Origin: Kiritimatiellia bacterium
Lineage (GTDB): Bacteria > Verrucomicrobiota > Kiritimatiellia > CAIQIC01 > JAGNIJ01
Reading direction: 5' to 3'
Assembly: GCA_018001225.1 (NCBI GenBank)
Contig: JAGNIJ010000010.1
Span: 1-64,000, forward strand
DNA: 64,000 nucleotides
The position numbers and the translations under genes are program-made. Positions 55,493 to 64,000 of this stretch are shown in pieces; position 1 is the stretch's first letter, and each line of letters starts with the position of its first letter. The notes beneath the pieces were generated by a model. The model had not been told where the DNA came from. It searched no databases and worked only from the letters and a program-made list of their open reading frames with translations.

Positions 55493-56224
55493 ATGAGCGC
55501 AGGAAAGAGAGCGGGATTCGTCCTTCTCGTTTGGACCGTGCTGTTCGCGTCGGCGGCTTTCGCCGGGGAGCCGGAATGGGCCTTCGAGATCACGCCGTAC
55601 GCGTGGCTGGTCAACATCGACGGGAGCGTGAGCTTCGAGGGCCGGGAGGCGGATTTCAGCGCCGACTTCAAGGACCTGTTTGAGAACGCGGATTTCGCCG
55701 GGTCGCTGCTGGGCACGGCGGCGCGCGGGCGTTGGGTCGGGTTCGCCCAGGCGGATTTCTTCTCGCTCGAGCGGGACATCGAGCGCGAGCCGGGCGGGAC
55801 GTTCGAATCGGACCTGCTGTTCCTGAACGCCATGGCCGGCTACCGGTTTGACGGATTCAAGAGGGGTTCGACGGTGGAGGTCCTGGCCGGCATCCGGTAC
55901 CTGCGGCTGGACGGTCGGATCGAGGTCAACGGGGAGGGGGCCGGCGGCCGGGCGCCGGACGCCTTGGACGGCATGGTCATGCTGCACGGCAGTTTCCCGC
56001 TTCGGTTCATCTCGGAAAAGCTGCGCCTCAACACGGCGCTGTCGGTCGGGGCGGGCGACTCGGACCTGGTCTGGGGCCTGCAACCCGACCTGCAATACCA
56101 TTTCAACGACCGGTTCTCCGCGCGGGCGGGTTACCGGCGTCTGCAGTACGAGTTCAGCAAGGAAGGGGCGGACCTGGACATGGGATTCCAGGGATTCCTG
56201 GCCGGGGTGAGCGTGGCCCTGTAA
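55493..56224 (+). CDS. Outer-membrane beta-barrel protein
   Basis: 243 residues from ATG 55493, chosen because GGAGGCGG lies 5-12 bases upstream (an ATG at 55478 would add five residues). A signal peptide (~1-24) is followed by aromatic-terminated strands (ITPYAWLVNIDGSV, WVGFAQADFF, AGYRFDG, VLAGIRYLRLDG, LHGSFPLRF, LQPDLQYHF, AGYRRLQYEF, FLAGVSVAL), about 8-10 strands ending in a terminal Leu, as in small outer-membrane barrels. It follows the broken barrel gene by 54 bases. Confidence 0.8.
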   Translation: MSAGKRAGFVLLVWTVLFASAAFAGEPEWAFEITPYAWLVNIDGSVSFEGREADFSADFKDLFENADFAGSLLGTAARGRWVGFAQADFFSLERDIEREPGGTFESDLLFLNAMAGYRFDGFKRGSTVEVLAGIRYLRLDGRIEVNGEGAGGRAPDALDGMVMLHGSFPLRFISEKLRLNTALSVGAGDSDLVWGLQPDLQYHFNDRFSARAGYRRLQYEFSKEGADLDMGFQGFLAGVSVAL

Positions 56225-56257
56225 TCCCGCCGTCCAGGTCGAAAGGGAGGCGACTCC

Positions 56258-57982
56258 ATGAAATACCGACATAGTCCGAGAGCGCGGGTCCTGTGGGGGC
56301 TGCTCGCGGCCCTTTGCGCGGCCGGCCCGGCGCGCGGCCAATGGATTTCCGAGACCTTTTACCTCACGAACGGCTGGAACGCCGTGTACCTGCGGGGCAC
56401 GCCGTGGCCCGACACGCTGGACGCGCAGTTCGCGGGCCTGCCCATCCGCGCCGTGCACCGCAACTACCTCCAGTACGACACGACGCAGTTCGCGGAGAGC
56501 GCCGCCGACCTGCCGACCCGCGGCACGGAATGGCTGATCTGGTATCCCTCCAACTCGCCGCACCGCGTGCTGACGACGCTCTGGAAACTGAACGGGAACA
56601 GCCCCTACCTGATCGAGTGCACGACGAACTGCACGTGGACGCCCACGGGCGTGCCGGTCATCCCGGCGCGGCTGTGGCTGCCGAACACCTGGAACTTCGT
56701 CGGGCTGCCCGTGAACCCGGCCGGCGGCGTGACGTTCGCCGAGTTTTTCGAGCACGCGCACAACATCGACGTGTCGCCGACCCCGGCCGGCGGGAAGGTG
56801 TTCCGGACCAAGACGGACGGCACGCAGCAGGACATCACCTCGCAGACGGCCATCCTGGCGATCAACCCGAAGGAGGCCTACTGGATCCTGACGGAGGGGC
56901 TCTCGGCGTTCATCGGGAAGATTTTCGCGCACGCCACGCTGGGCTCGCTGCGCTATCCGCCGGGCGTCAGCATTAATTCCTTCTCGCTCTGGAACACGTG
57001 CGGCAGCAACCAGCAGGTGTCGGTGCAACTGGTGGCCAGCGAGGCGTCGCCGGCCGGCGCGCCGCAGAGGGTGGGGGACGTTCCCCTGCTGCACTTCGAG
57101 TACAACTACCAGGATGGGCGCTACGAGTGGACGCCGCTCGTTCAGGGCGTGCCGTTGACGAAGGAGTTGTCCAGCAACGAGGAGTGGGTGGTCACGCTGG
57201 CCGTGGACCGCTCGGCCCTCTCGGAGCCGCCGTCCACCAACGCGACCTGGCAGAGCGTGCTGGAGGTGACGGACGAGGGCGGCACGCTGATCCGGGTGCC
57301 CGTGGTCGCCGAGTACGGCGCCGAAAGCCCGTACGACGCGCTGTGGCCGTACGGGCTGTGGGTCGGCAACGTCACGCTGGACAAGGTGACGCAACTGGCC
57401 GACGGCGCCGAGAGCGACCCGGTCGCCGCGGCGGGCGAGCTGGAGATGCGCCTGATCGTGCACATCGGCACGAACGGGCAGGCGCGGCTCCTGCAACAGG
57501 TCGTGCTCGAACTGGCCCGCAGCGTGAGCGGGGGCGTGACGAGCCAGTTCTACCGTCTCCGGGCCAGCGACCGCGGGCTGGCCGCGACGGGCGAGGCGTC
57601 CCGCGTCAGCAGCGTGGCGTTCCCGTACGGGCTCAATGTCGCGTTCGACGGGGATCCGCAGGATGAACTGACGACGTCGTACGTCCTCGATTTCAACAGC
57701 GCGGTCAACCCGTTCAAGCACCTGTACAACCCGAACCACGACAACGTGAGCGCCGCGGGCCTGGCCCTGGCCGAGGGCGAGGAAAGCTACACGATTTCCA
57801 ACAACGTCAGCCTGGTCTTCGACCCGGTCCAGCCGTACTCGCCGTCGTCGAGCCTGTGGAATCCCGAGGAGGAATTGACGGGGAGCTATGTCCAGACGAT
57901 GCACGGGCTGCGGAACGAGACCGTCGAGGTGGAAGGCCGGTTCACGCTGCAGCGCGTGAGCCGGACGGGGGTCATGGAATGA
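56258..57982 (+). CDS. Large secreted protein of unknown function
   Basis: 574 residues. A signal peptide (~1-27, GPARGQWISE) is followed by beta-rich, low-charge sequence with conserved-looking segments such as FYLTNGWNAVYLRGTPWPDTL, IWYPSNSPHRV, WNFVGLPVNPAGG and GLWVGNVTLDKVTQLADG. No named family recognised. GGGAGGCGACTCC upstream gives a strong start at 56258. It heads a set of large secreted proteins on the same strand with short gaps (40, 16 and 7 bases to the next three). Confidence 0.75.
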   Translation: MKYRHSPRARVLWGLLAALCAAGPARGQWISETFYLTNGWNAVYLRGTPWPDTLDAQFAGLPIRAVHRNYLQYDTTQFAESAADLPTRGTEWLIWYPSNSPHRVLTTLWKLNGNSPYLIECTTNCTWTPTGVPVIPARLWLPNTWNFVGLPVNPAGGVTFAEFFEHAHNIDVSPTPAGGKVFRTKTDGTQQDITSQTAILAINPKEAYWILTEGLSAFIGKIFAHATLGSLRYPPGVSINSFSLWNTCGSNQQVSVQLVASEASPAGAPQRVGDVPLLHFEYNYQDGRYEWTPLVQGVPLTKELSSNEEWVVTLAVDRSALSEPPSTNATWQSVLEVTDEGGTLIRVPVVAEYGAESPYDALWPYGLWVGNVTLDKVTQLADGAESDPVAAAGELEMRLIVHIGTNGQARLLQQVVLELARSVSGGVTSQFYRLRASDRGLAATGEASRVSSVAFPYGLNVAFDGDPQDELTTSYVLDFNSAVNPFKHLYNPNHDNVSAAGLALAEGEESYTISNNVSLVFDPVQPYSPSSSLWNPEEELTGSYVQTMHGLRNETVEVEGRFTLQRVSRTGVME

Positions 57983-58022
57983 TGCGCGCCGGCCGGTACC
58001 GGCCGGGGAGGGAAGCGAGCAC

Positions 58023-59078
58023 ATGAGCAATCGCAAGCAACGAATCCGGGCGGCCGGGCTGGCCGCCGCGATCGGCCTCGGGGCCGCCGCGGCGGGGGCC
58101 ATCGGGGTGCCGGCGTTCATGAACTACCAGGGCGTCCTGGCCAATCCCCAGGGGACCGCGTTCACGAACCAGACCGTCTCGGTCAACTTCCGCATCTACG
58201 ACGCCGTGCGGGGCGGGACGATGATCTGGGGGACGCGCCAGATGGTGACCACGGATTCCAACGGCGTGTTCAACGTCGAGCTGGGCGACGCGGGCGAGAA
58301 CGTGCCGGGCGCGACCAACCGGGTCGCGTCCATCCTCGAGGTGTTCACGGGCACGAACGCGGCCAACCGGTGGATCGAGATCGAGGTGGAGTACAACAAG
58401 TCCTCCGCGATGTCGCCGCGCCAGCCGTTCCTGGCCGCGCCCTACGCCTACCAGGCCGGCAGCGCCGCCGGCAGCGCGGGCGATTTCACGGTGGGCGACG
58501 TGCTCACGGTGGCGTCGAACGCCGTGTTCCAGCGGGCCGTGACCATCCAGGACGCGGGCGAAAACGCCCTGGCGTTCCACGGCACCCTGTCGGAGCGCGG
58601 CAGCCTGACGGTCAGCCAGAAGGTGTCGGTGGCCTCGCACCTGTCCGTCAAGGGCGCGCTGACCGTCCACGGCAACGCCGCCTTTTCCAACAGCGCGGAC
58701 TTCACCGAGAACGTGGAGTTCGACGGCCCGGTGGTCTTCAGCAACGGGGTCAGTTTCCGCGGCCACACGACGCTGTTCGGCGCGGGCCGCGTCCTGGCCG
58801 CCCATGCTGCCGGCTCCTCCTTCTCGACCAACGGGGTCGTCCCGACCAACGGCTTCCTGTCGGTGAACATGCTCGTCACCGACAACGACAACGGCACGCT
58901 CACCTTCAGCCTGGGGGGCGATTCGTGGCTGTTCCGGTCGCACTGGGACACCGGCCTCACGGACGACATGGACCTGAAGACCCTGACGCTGTTCCCGGTC
59001 AAGGGCGGCACGACGTGGTCCCTCAACGCGGCCGGCGACAAGATCGGCTTCAACCTGTACTACTGGCCCATCCCCTAG
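58023..59078 (+). CDS. Secreted surface protein, paralog 1 of 3
   Basis: 351 residues. Signal peptide (~1-28), then the shared pattern MNYQGVLANPQGTAFTNQTVSVNFRIYDAVRGGTMIWG, later PYAYQAGSAAGSAGDFTVGD, a long run of short beta segments (repeats with VASNAVF, VSVASHLSV, LTVHGNAAF) and a C-terminal end ...TTWSLNAAGDKIGFNLYYWPIP. The N-terminal module followed by a beta-repeat rod and a WS...YWxP end occurs in the next two genes too. Likely a fibre or surface coat component. No enzymatic motif. Confidence 0.75.
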   Translation: MSNRKQRIRAAGLAAAIGLGAAAAGAIGVPAFMNYQGVLANPQGTAFTNQTVSVNFRIYDAVRGGTMIWGTRQMVTTDSNGVFNVELGDAGENVPGATNRVASILEVFTGTNAANRWIEIEVEYNKSSAMSPRQPFLAAPYAYQAGSAAGSAGDFTVGDVLTVASNAVFQRAVTIQDAGENALAFHGTLSERGSLTVSQKVSVASHLSVKGALTVHGNAAFSNSADFTENVEFDGPVVFSNGVSFRGHTTLFGAGRVLAAHAAGSSFSTNGVVPTNGFLSVNMLVTDNDNGTLTFSLGGDSWLFRSHWDTGLTDDMDLKTLTLFPVKGGTTWSLNAAGDKIGFNLYYWPIP

Positions 59079-59094
59079 GGAGCGAGGTGCAACC

Positions 59095-60066
59095 ATGAAT
59101 AGCAAGAGACGAGGCGGCGGGATCCTGGCGGTGTGGCTGGCCGGCGGCGCGGCGCTCGCCCAGGTGCCGAACCAGCTCTACCTGCAGGGCGTCTTTCTCC
59201 AGGCGGACGGGGTCACCCCCGCGCCGGGGGCGCACTCCGTGACCGTGACGATCCGCAGCAACTCGGCCGTGGCCCTGACGCGGACGACGAACGTGACGGC
59301 CAACAACCACGGCCTGGCGGATTTCGTCATCGCGGACGCGGCGCTGCCGGCGATCTTCCGGGGCGCCACCAACGCGTCCTTCGTGATGACCGGCGGGGCT
59401 ACGCAGGCCTTCGTCACCGCCCCGTACGCCTTCCAGGCCGGCAACCTGCCCTCGGCATCGGGCAATTTCACCGTCCGGGGCCACCTCAACGTCGCCAGCA
59501 ACGCCACCCTGACCGCGCTGACCGCGGATAACGGCGGCACGCTGGCGGTGCCGATCACCGTGGCCCGCGGCGCCGTGTTCACCAACCTGACCGGCGTGGA
59601 GTTCGGGGCCGCCCTCGACGTCGCCGGCGGCGTGTCGGTCGCCGGACCGGCCGAGGCGAACTACCAAACACGGTTCACGAACACGACGGCCACGGTCGTC
59701 TGCCTCGGCGCCACCAACGAGGTGGTATTGAGCAACGCGACGGTGCGCTCCGCCTTCACGCTGCTCTCGACCAACTACGCGGCCGCGGGAACGAGCGGCA
59801 CCGCGCCGGCCGACGGCTTCCTGATGGTCTGGGTCAAGACCGATAACCACAAGACTTCGGGGGTCAACGTGAAGATCGACACGCTGACCTTCAAGCTGCA
59901 GTGGTACTGCGATGTGGACCTGTCGAAACAGGACCTCAACCTGTACAAGGGCTCCGCCTTCCCGGTGGCCAAGGGTTCGACATGGTCGGCCATGCTGGTC
60001 AACGCCGCCGACTCCGACAAGATCACCATCACGTGCTACTGGGTTCCGCTCAACGGGGAGGGATGA
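59095..60066 (+). CDS. Secreted surface protein, paralog 2 of 3
   Basis: 323 residues. Shorter leader (~1-22), LYLQGVFLQADGVTPAPGAHSVTVTIRSNSAVALTRTT, then FVTAPYAFQAGNLPSASGNFTVRGHLNVASNATL and a C-terminus GSTWSAMLVNAADSDKITITCYWVPLNGEG. The PYAFQAGN and end modules match paralogs 1 and 3; the N-terminal module is more diverged. GAGCGAGGTGCAACC gives a usable ribosome binding site. Confidence 0.75.
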   Translation: MNSKRRGGGILAVWLAGGAALAQVPNQLYLQGVFLQADGVTPAPGAHSVTVTIRSNSAVALTRTTNVTANNHGLADFVIADAALPAIFRGATNASFVMTGGATQAFVTAPYAFQAGNLPSASGNFTVRGHLNVASNATLTALTADNGGTLAVPITVARGAVFTNLTGVEFGAALDVAGGVSVAGPAEANYQTRFTNTTATVVCLGATNEVVLSNATVRSAFTLLSTNYAAAGTSGTAPADGFLMVWVKTDNHKTSGVNVKIDTLTFKLQWYCDVDLSKQDLNLYKGSAFPVAKGSTWSAMLVNAADSDKITITCYWVPLNGEG

Positions 60067-60073
60067 ATCACCC

Positions 60074-61150
60074 ATGAAAACCATCATCATGACCGGCGTC
60101 GTCCTCCTGCTCGGCCTGGCGGCCGGGGCGCAGCACGTGCCCGACCGCCTGAACTACCAGGCGGTCCTGACCGACGAGCACGGCAGCCCGCGGGCGAGCG
60201 TCACCAACGGCGTCCGCTTCCGCATCTACGACGAGGCGGAGGGCGGCAACCTGATCTGGGGCGAGACGCATTCCGTGACCACGACGCCCCTCGGGCTGTT
60301 CAACGTCGTACTTGGAAACGGCACGGCGCTGGGCGAGAGCATGGAAGCGGCCACCCTGCGGGAGGCCTTCGCCTCGGACACGCTCGTGGAGCAGCGCTAC
60401 CTGGAACTGCAGTCGCTGAACGACGACGGCACCGCGCAGACGCCCATCCTGCCGCGGCAGCGATTCCTGACCGTGCCCTATGTCTTCCAGGCCAACGACG
60501 CCCAGGAGGCGGCCGGCGATTTCCAGGTCAGCGGCGCACTGTACAGCACCCACGTGGGCATGGAGGTCGGGCGGCTGGTCGCGACGAATCCCGCGGGCTC
60601 CATCACGGTGGCCGGGGACCTGCGGGTGGACGGGTACGGCAAGTCCGACGTGTCGGCGACGTTCAGCAGCAACTCGTCGGTGAAATCCACGGCGCCGGAC
60701 GCCTTGATCGCGAGGAGCAACCTGACGGTCAACGCGGCCTGGACCGTGGCCGGCACCGCCACCTTCTACCGCGGCGTCTCCGCGCGCGACCCGATCCTCA
60801 AGAAAGGCGCCCGCGTCCGGGGCGGGGTCCGCGCACTCGGCGGCTACCAGGCCCTCGGCACGACGCTGACGAATCTCTCCTCGCGCACGGCCGCGGGCGA
60901 CGGATTTGCCCTGGTATACTTCAAGACGGACGGCTGGGGCGACAGCGCCAACCTCGTGGTCACCGTGAAGACCAACCAGTACCGGCTGCAGCACCAGCCC
61001 TCGTCCGGCGCGGCCATCACGTACGACCTCCACTACCTGGACACCGCCTGCATCCCGATCCCCAGCGGGTCCGTCTGGTCCGTGAACTTCCGGGACGGAA
61101 ACGCCTCGCACTCCAAGTTCGACGTGTACTGGATTCCCTTCGGCTATTGA
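60074..61150 (+). CDS. Secreted surface protein, paralog 3 of 3
   Basis: 358 residues from ATG 60074. Signal peptide MKTIIMTGVVLLLGLAAGAQ, then RLNYQAVLTDEHGSPRASVTNGVRFRIYDEAEGGNLIWGETHSVTTTPLGLFNVVLG, VPYVFQANDAQEAAGDFQVSG, and the end GSVWSVNFRDGNASHSKFDVYWIPFGY. The FRIYD...LIWG...GLFNVxLG pattern is clearest here and in paralog 1. Starts 7 bases after paralog 2. Confidence 0.75.
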   Translation: MKTIIMTGVVLLLGLAAGAQHVPDRLNYQAVLTDEHGSPRASVTNGVRFRIYDEAEGGNLIWGETHSVTTTPLGLFNVVLGNGTALGESMEAATLREAFASDTLVEQRYLELQSLNDDGTAQTPILPRQRFLTVPYVFQANDAQEAAGDFQVSGALYSTHVGMEVGRLVATNPAGSITVAGDLRVDGYGKSDVSATFSSNSSVKSTAPDALIARSNLTVNAAWTVAGTATFYRGVSARDPILKKGARVRGGVRALGGYQALGTTLTNLSSRTAAGDGFALVYFKTDGWGDSANLVVTVKTNQYRLQHQPSSGAAITYDLHYLDTACIPIPSGSVWSVNFRDGNASHSKFDVYWIPFGY

Positions 61151-61162
61151 TCGGAGCCACGC

Positions 61163-64000
61163 ATGAAAACACGAATCCCGCGGTGTTCGCCACGATCCCG
61201 GATCGGCCTGTGGGGGCTCGCCCTCGGCCTGGCCTGCGCCGCGCCCGCGCGCGCGCAGACGGTGGCCGGCAACGACGCCATCCGGTTCCCCGCCGCCCTG
61301 CCGTTCGTCAACGGCCGGCCGGACCTCTCCTCCGTGCCCGTCCAGGCCGGCGGCCACGTGGGCGGTGTGTGGGCCACGAACAACCTCGGGGCGACCAACC
61401 TGGTGCTCAAGTCTTCCATCTTCGGCCACAACGTCGAGCACCTGAAGCCCGACGCCTACCTCGGCCAGGCGCTGAATCCGCCGGTAATGACGTCCGGCGC
61501 GGCCGTGGCCTGGTCGGCGATGACGAACGCCTCGCTCATCACGCCGGCCGGAAACGCCTTCTTCGAGCCCTCGGTCCGGACCCTCTACGCGGCCGCGGGC
61601 GGGGAGGTGGTGATCCGCTGGAAGTTCGACGACGGGACGGAGGTGGACACGACGTACATCGTCGAGGCGGCGCCCGCCGGGCGGCCCTACCGCGTGTACT
61701 GGACGGACCGCGGCGCGCCGAAGGTCAACCTGAACGGCAAGTTCGTCCGGTTCCACTACAACGACCAGGTCACGGCCCCGCAATGGGTCGTCACGACCAA
61801 CGAGAACAACGTGGTCGTGAGCAACGTGCTCGCCGGGCTGTACATCGACGATTCCGGCGGCGTGAACGCCGTGGGCGGGCAGCAGGGCATGATCGTCATG
61901 CAGTACTTCAAGACCGGCATGTACAACGACCAGGTCAACACGGGCAGCGTGATCGTGATCGAGGTCATGCCGCCGGACAACCAGACCCTGGACGCCCGGC
62001 TCGGGGAGCGCCTGCTCCCGCAGGGCGGCTGGGCGGCCGTGGCCGAACTGACGCCGGAAATCACGGCCGGGCTGATGGGCGAGAACCCGTACCTTTACCA
62101 GCATACGTCGTCCGACGGCTCGCCCGTTCCGAAACAGGACTGGCTCTTCCCGATCCGGCGGTCGGTGGACGACCCCTGGAGCATCGAGGTCTACTGGAAG
62201 GTCGCCGACCTGGTGGGGACGCGGTGGTTCTACGAGGTCGACGACTACGCCGCGGAATGGCCGGAGTGCCGCAAGTTCGTGCGCGGCGACGGACCCGACT
62301 ACGGCGCGGCGCTGTACTTCCCGTCGAACCTGACGCCCTCGATCATGGCTTACCAGGAGCCCGAGGACGGGTGCGCGACGCTGTCGGATCCCACCACGCT
62401 GGTCACGACCACCAACGAGGGCCGCTGCCTGGTGCAACTGCTGGGCGACGATGACAACGTCTGGTTCCTGCCGCTGGAGCTCATCACGAGGGAGTACCCG
62501 GCCTTCGATTTGAACCCGACCGAGTGGATGATCAGCCGCGAGATCCAGCCTTTTGCCACGACCCGGTCCATCCTGTTCCCGGAAGGGGAGGGCGCGCAGG
62601 CGGTCCTGGCGCCGTCGGGCCTGCCGCTGGCCACGAACTTCACGCTCGAATGCTGGGTCATGCCCGGGAACCTCGAGGACCAGACCAACACCGAGATGGC
62701 CGTCTTCGACAAGAATACGCCCGGCGGCCAGGCGTGGAGCAACCAGGTCCGCCTGGTCATCCAGTCCGGCTCCGCCGCCTCGGCCGGCACGCTGACGGCG
62801 AGCCTGGGCTCGGGCCGGACCAACTCGCCCTGGCTCGCGACGTTGACCTCGACCAACCGCGTGCAGTCCTTCCGGTGGTCGCACCTGGCGCTCGCGCTGC
62901 AGGGCCGGACACTGTCCCTGTACGTGGACGGCTCGCTGGGCGGCCGCGCGACCCTGGGCACGAACGGGGTCCTCCAGACCAACAGCTCGCCGATCTACCT
63001 CGGCAACCTCACCGGCACCAATAGCGCGCCGTTCGACGGCTTCATCGACAACATCCGCGTGTGGGACATCGGGCTCAACTCGACGCAGGTGCTGACGGCC
63101 ATCGCGGGCAACCACCGCGGATACAACATGGCCACCCTGACGAACCAGGGCCTGAAGGCCTACTTCCCGATCAACGCGCTGGATTCGCTGGCCCACCTGC
63201 ACGACCTGACGGGGCGGTACAACGGCCTGGCGACCAACCGGTGCTACCTTCCCGACGTCGGCGCGATCGGCATGAGCGATTCCGCGGCCTACTCGGAGAC
63301 GCACGGCTACATCTACGAGTCGTTCGGGACGTCCTTCAACACGTCGCTCTACCACTACGCCAGCGTCTCCGACCCGGCGGCCGAGACCGCGATCTACGGC
63401 GTGAACACGAACAGCGACGTCGAAGTCTGGTGGAGCGAGAAGATCCAGTACCCGGGCATGCCGAGCCCCTTCTACATCCCCAACTGGGTGCAGCGCTACC
63501 GGAACGTCTGGCCCGCGTCCAACGAGAGCCCGCACATCGTGCTGGCCAGCGGGCAGGGCAGCCAGCAGGGCGGCCTGTACGAGCAGGGCTCCTGCGTGGT
63601 GTTCACCAACGACGGCCCCGCGGGCAGCGTGATCCTGCGCCACGACACGTACTTCGAGGGCGATTTCACCGTGGGGGCGTGGGTGTACCTGTATTCCCTG
63701 CCGGCCGCCGGGCAGATCGCCCCGATCCTTTCCTTCGGGAACGGCCCGTCGGACAGCGTGGACCGCGTGCACCTCGCGATCTCCTCGACCGGCACCCTCT
63801 ACCTGGGCACCGCCGACGGCGCGACGCACGGGCTCGCCAGCGCGGCCGTGCCGTCGCCGACCGGCCGCTGGATATACGTCCTGGCCTCGCTGGACGGTTC
63901 CACGGCCACGCTCTACGCCGACAACCAGGTGCTGGCGACCCGGCCCGGCCTGCCCGTCCCGGTCGCCGTCCTGCGGACCAACTGTTACATCGGGTCCGAC
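61163..64000 (+). CDS. Very large secreted LamG-domain protein, 3' end beyond the window
   Basis: Open from ATG 61163 to the window end (946 codons, no stop yet). Signal peptide (~1-33, CAAPARAQTVAG), a ~430-residue N-terminal region of unknown type, then a LamG/concanavalin-like domain (~467-650) with TNFTLECWVMPGN, SFRWSHLALALQGRTLSLYVDGSL and GFIDNIRVWDIGL. A second LamG-like segment starts near residue ~815 (FTVGAWVYLYSLPAAGQIAPILSFGNG). LamG domains bind glycans or proteins at the cell surface. The sulfatase-linked surface cluster continues into this gene. Confidence 0.8.
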   Translation, partial: MKTRIPRCSPRSRIGLWGLALGLACAAPARAQTVAGNDAIRFPAALPFVNGRPDLSSVPVQAGGHVGGVWATNNLGATNLVLKSSIFGHNVEHLKPDAYLGQALNPPVMTSGAAVAWSAMTNASLITPAGNAFFEPSVRTLYAAAGGEVVIRWKFDDGTEVDTTYIVEAAPAGRPYRVYWTDRGAPKVNLNGKFVRFHYNDQVTAPQWVVTTNENNVVVSNVLAGLYIDDSGGVNAVGGQQGMIVMQYFKTGMYNDQVNTGSVIVIEVMPPDNQTLDARLGERLLPQGGWAAVAELTPEITAGLMGENPYLYQHTSSDGSPVPKQDWLFPIRRSVDDPWSIEVYWKVADLVGTRWFYEVDDYAAEWPECRKFVRGDGPDYGAALYFPSNLTPSIMAYQEPEDGCATLSDPTTLVTTTNEGRCLVQLLGDDDNVWFLPLELITREYPAFDLNPTEWMISREIQPFATTRSILFPEGEGAQAVLAPSGLPLATNFTLECWVMPGNLEDQTNTEMAVFDKNTPGGQAWSNQVRLVIQSGSAASAGTLTASLGSGRTNSPWLATLTSTNRVQSFRWSHLALALQGRTLSLYVDGSLGGRATLGTNGVLQTNSSPIYLGNLTGTNSAPFDGFIDNIRVWDIGLNSTQVLTAIAGNHRGYNMATLTNQGLKAYFPINALDSLAHLHDLTGRYNGLATNRCYLPDVGAIGMSDSAAYSETHGYIYESFGTSFNTSLYHYASVSDPAAETAIYGVNTNSDVEVWWSEKIQYPGMPSPFYIPNWVQRYRNVWPASNESPHIVLASGQGSQQGGLYEQGSCVVFTNDGPAGSVILRHDTYFEGDFTVGAWVYLYSLPAAGQIAPILSFGNGPSDSVDRVHLAISSTGTLYLGTADGATHGLASAAVPSPTGRWIYVLASLDGSTATLYADNQVLATRPGLPVPVAVLRTNCYIGSD

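Noticed and set aside
54278..58120. A 1280-codon open frame on the minus strand
   Set aside because: The plus strand has several genes with good starts and families across it. The frame has the Arg/Gly/His-rich look of a GC-rich shadow.
60068..63829. A 1253-codon open frame on the minus strand
   Set aside because: It is a shadow of the secreted protein cluster. The plus-strand proteins have signal peptides and LamG domains.

Overview
The window is GC-rich, almost fully coding bacterial DNA. It carries a complete rRNA operon (16S, tRNA-Ala, tRNA-Ile, 23S, 5S). The 16S head and several proteins (Minf_1886-type protein, DUF1844, secreted sulfatases with a radical-SAM sulfatase maturase, large secreted YD-repeat proteins, a complete LptD-like gene implying a diderm envelope) suggest a PVC-superphylum bacterium. 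My best guess is a member or relative of Kiritimatiellota; this is inference, because no database search was possible. The 16S 3' end carries the usual anti-SD sequence, and many genes have GGAG-type ribosome binding sites and 4-base ATGA overlaps.

Layout. 0-2.8 kb: a three-gene ABC efflux/MacB-type exporter (adaptor cut by the window edge). 2.8-11.2 kb: an Asp-rich secreted protein, pyrF, a small secreted YD-repeat protein and a 1925-residue secreted RHS protein. 11.3-12.6 kb: a CDF metal transporter. 12.6-18.4 kb: the rRNA operon with a strong sigma-70-type promoter, boxA-like elements and a strong terminator. 18.6-32.5 kb: housekeeping and envelope genes (rpsA, tyrS, an ankyrin/nuclease lipoprotein, lptD, two sugar-nucleotide epimerases, an inositol monophosphatase, two pseudopilins, aroC, a phosphodiesterase, an EEP nuclease/phosphatase). 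32.6-36.7 kb: a minus-strand operon (small membrane protein, HIT protein, Minf_1886 protein, M16 protease, DUF1844). 37.0-40.8 kb: an ECF sigma operon (sigma, CBM48-bearing anti-sigma-like protein, Gly/Ser-rich secreted protein, beta-barrel-like protein), divergent from two tiny secreted proteins. Two matching GTGAC-N16-GTGTA promoters face away from each other in between. 40.9-43.5 kb: two paralogous DUF4139-like secreted proteins, one with a palindromic repeat inside its leader.

The most distinctive part starts at 43.7 kb with a selenocysteine tRNA (selC) and runs to the window end on one strand: a sensor kinase, two response regulators, an anaerobic sulfatase maturase, a trigger-factor-like chaperone that appears to lack the PPIase domain, a Cys-type sulfatase, a periplasmic HAD hydrolase, a Ser-type sulfatase, a small anchored protein, an outer-membrane protein gene broken by an in-frame TGA, another beta-barrel, and a tandem set of large secreted proteins (three paralogs plus a LamG protein cut by the window end). 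I read this as a sensing, maturation and secretion module for sulfated substrates joined to a surface-protein cluster. The joint function is inference from order, strand and spacing.
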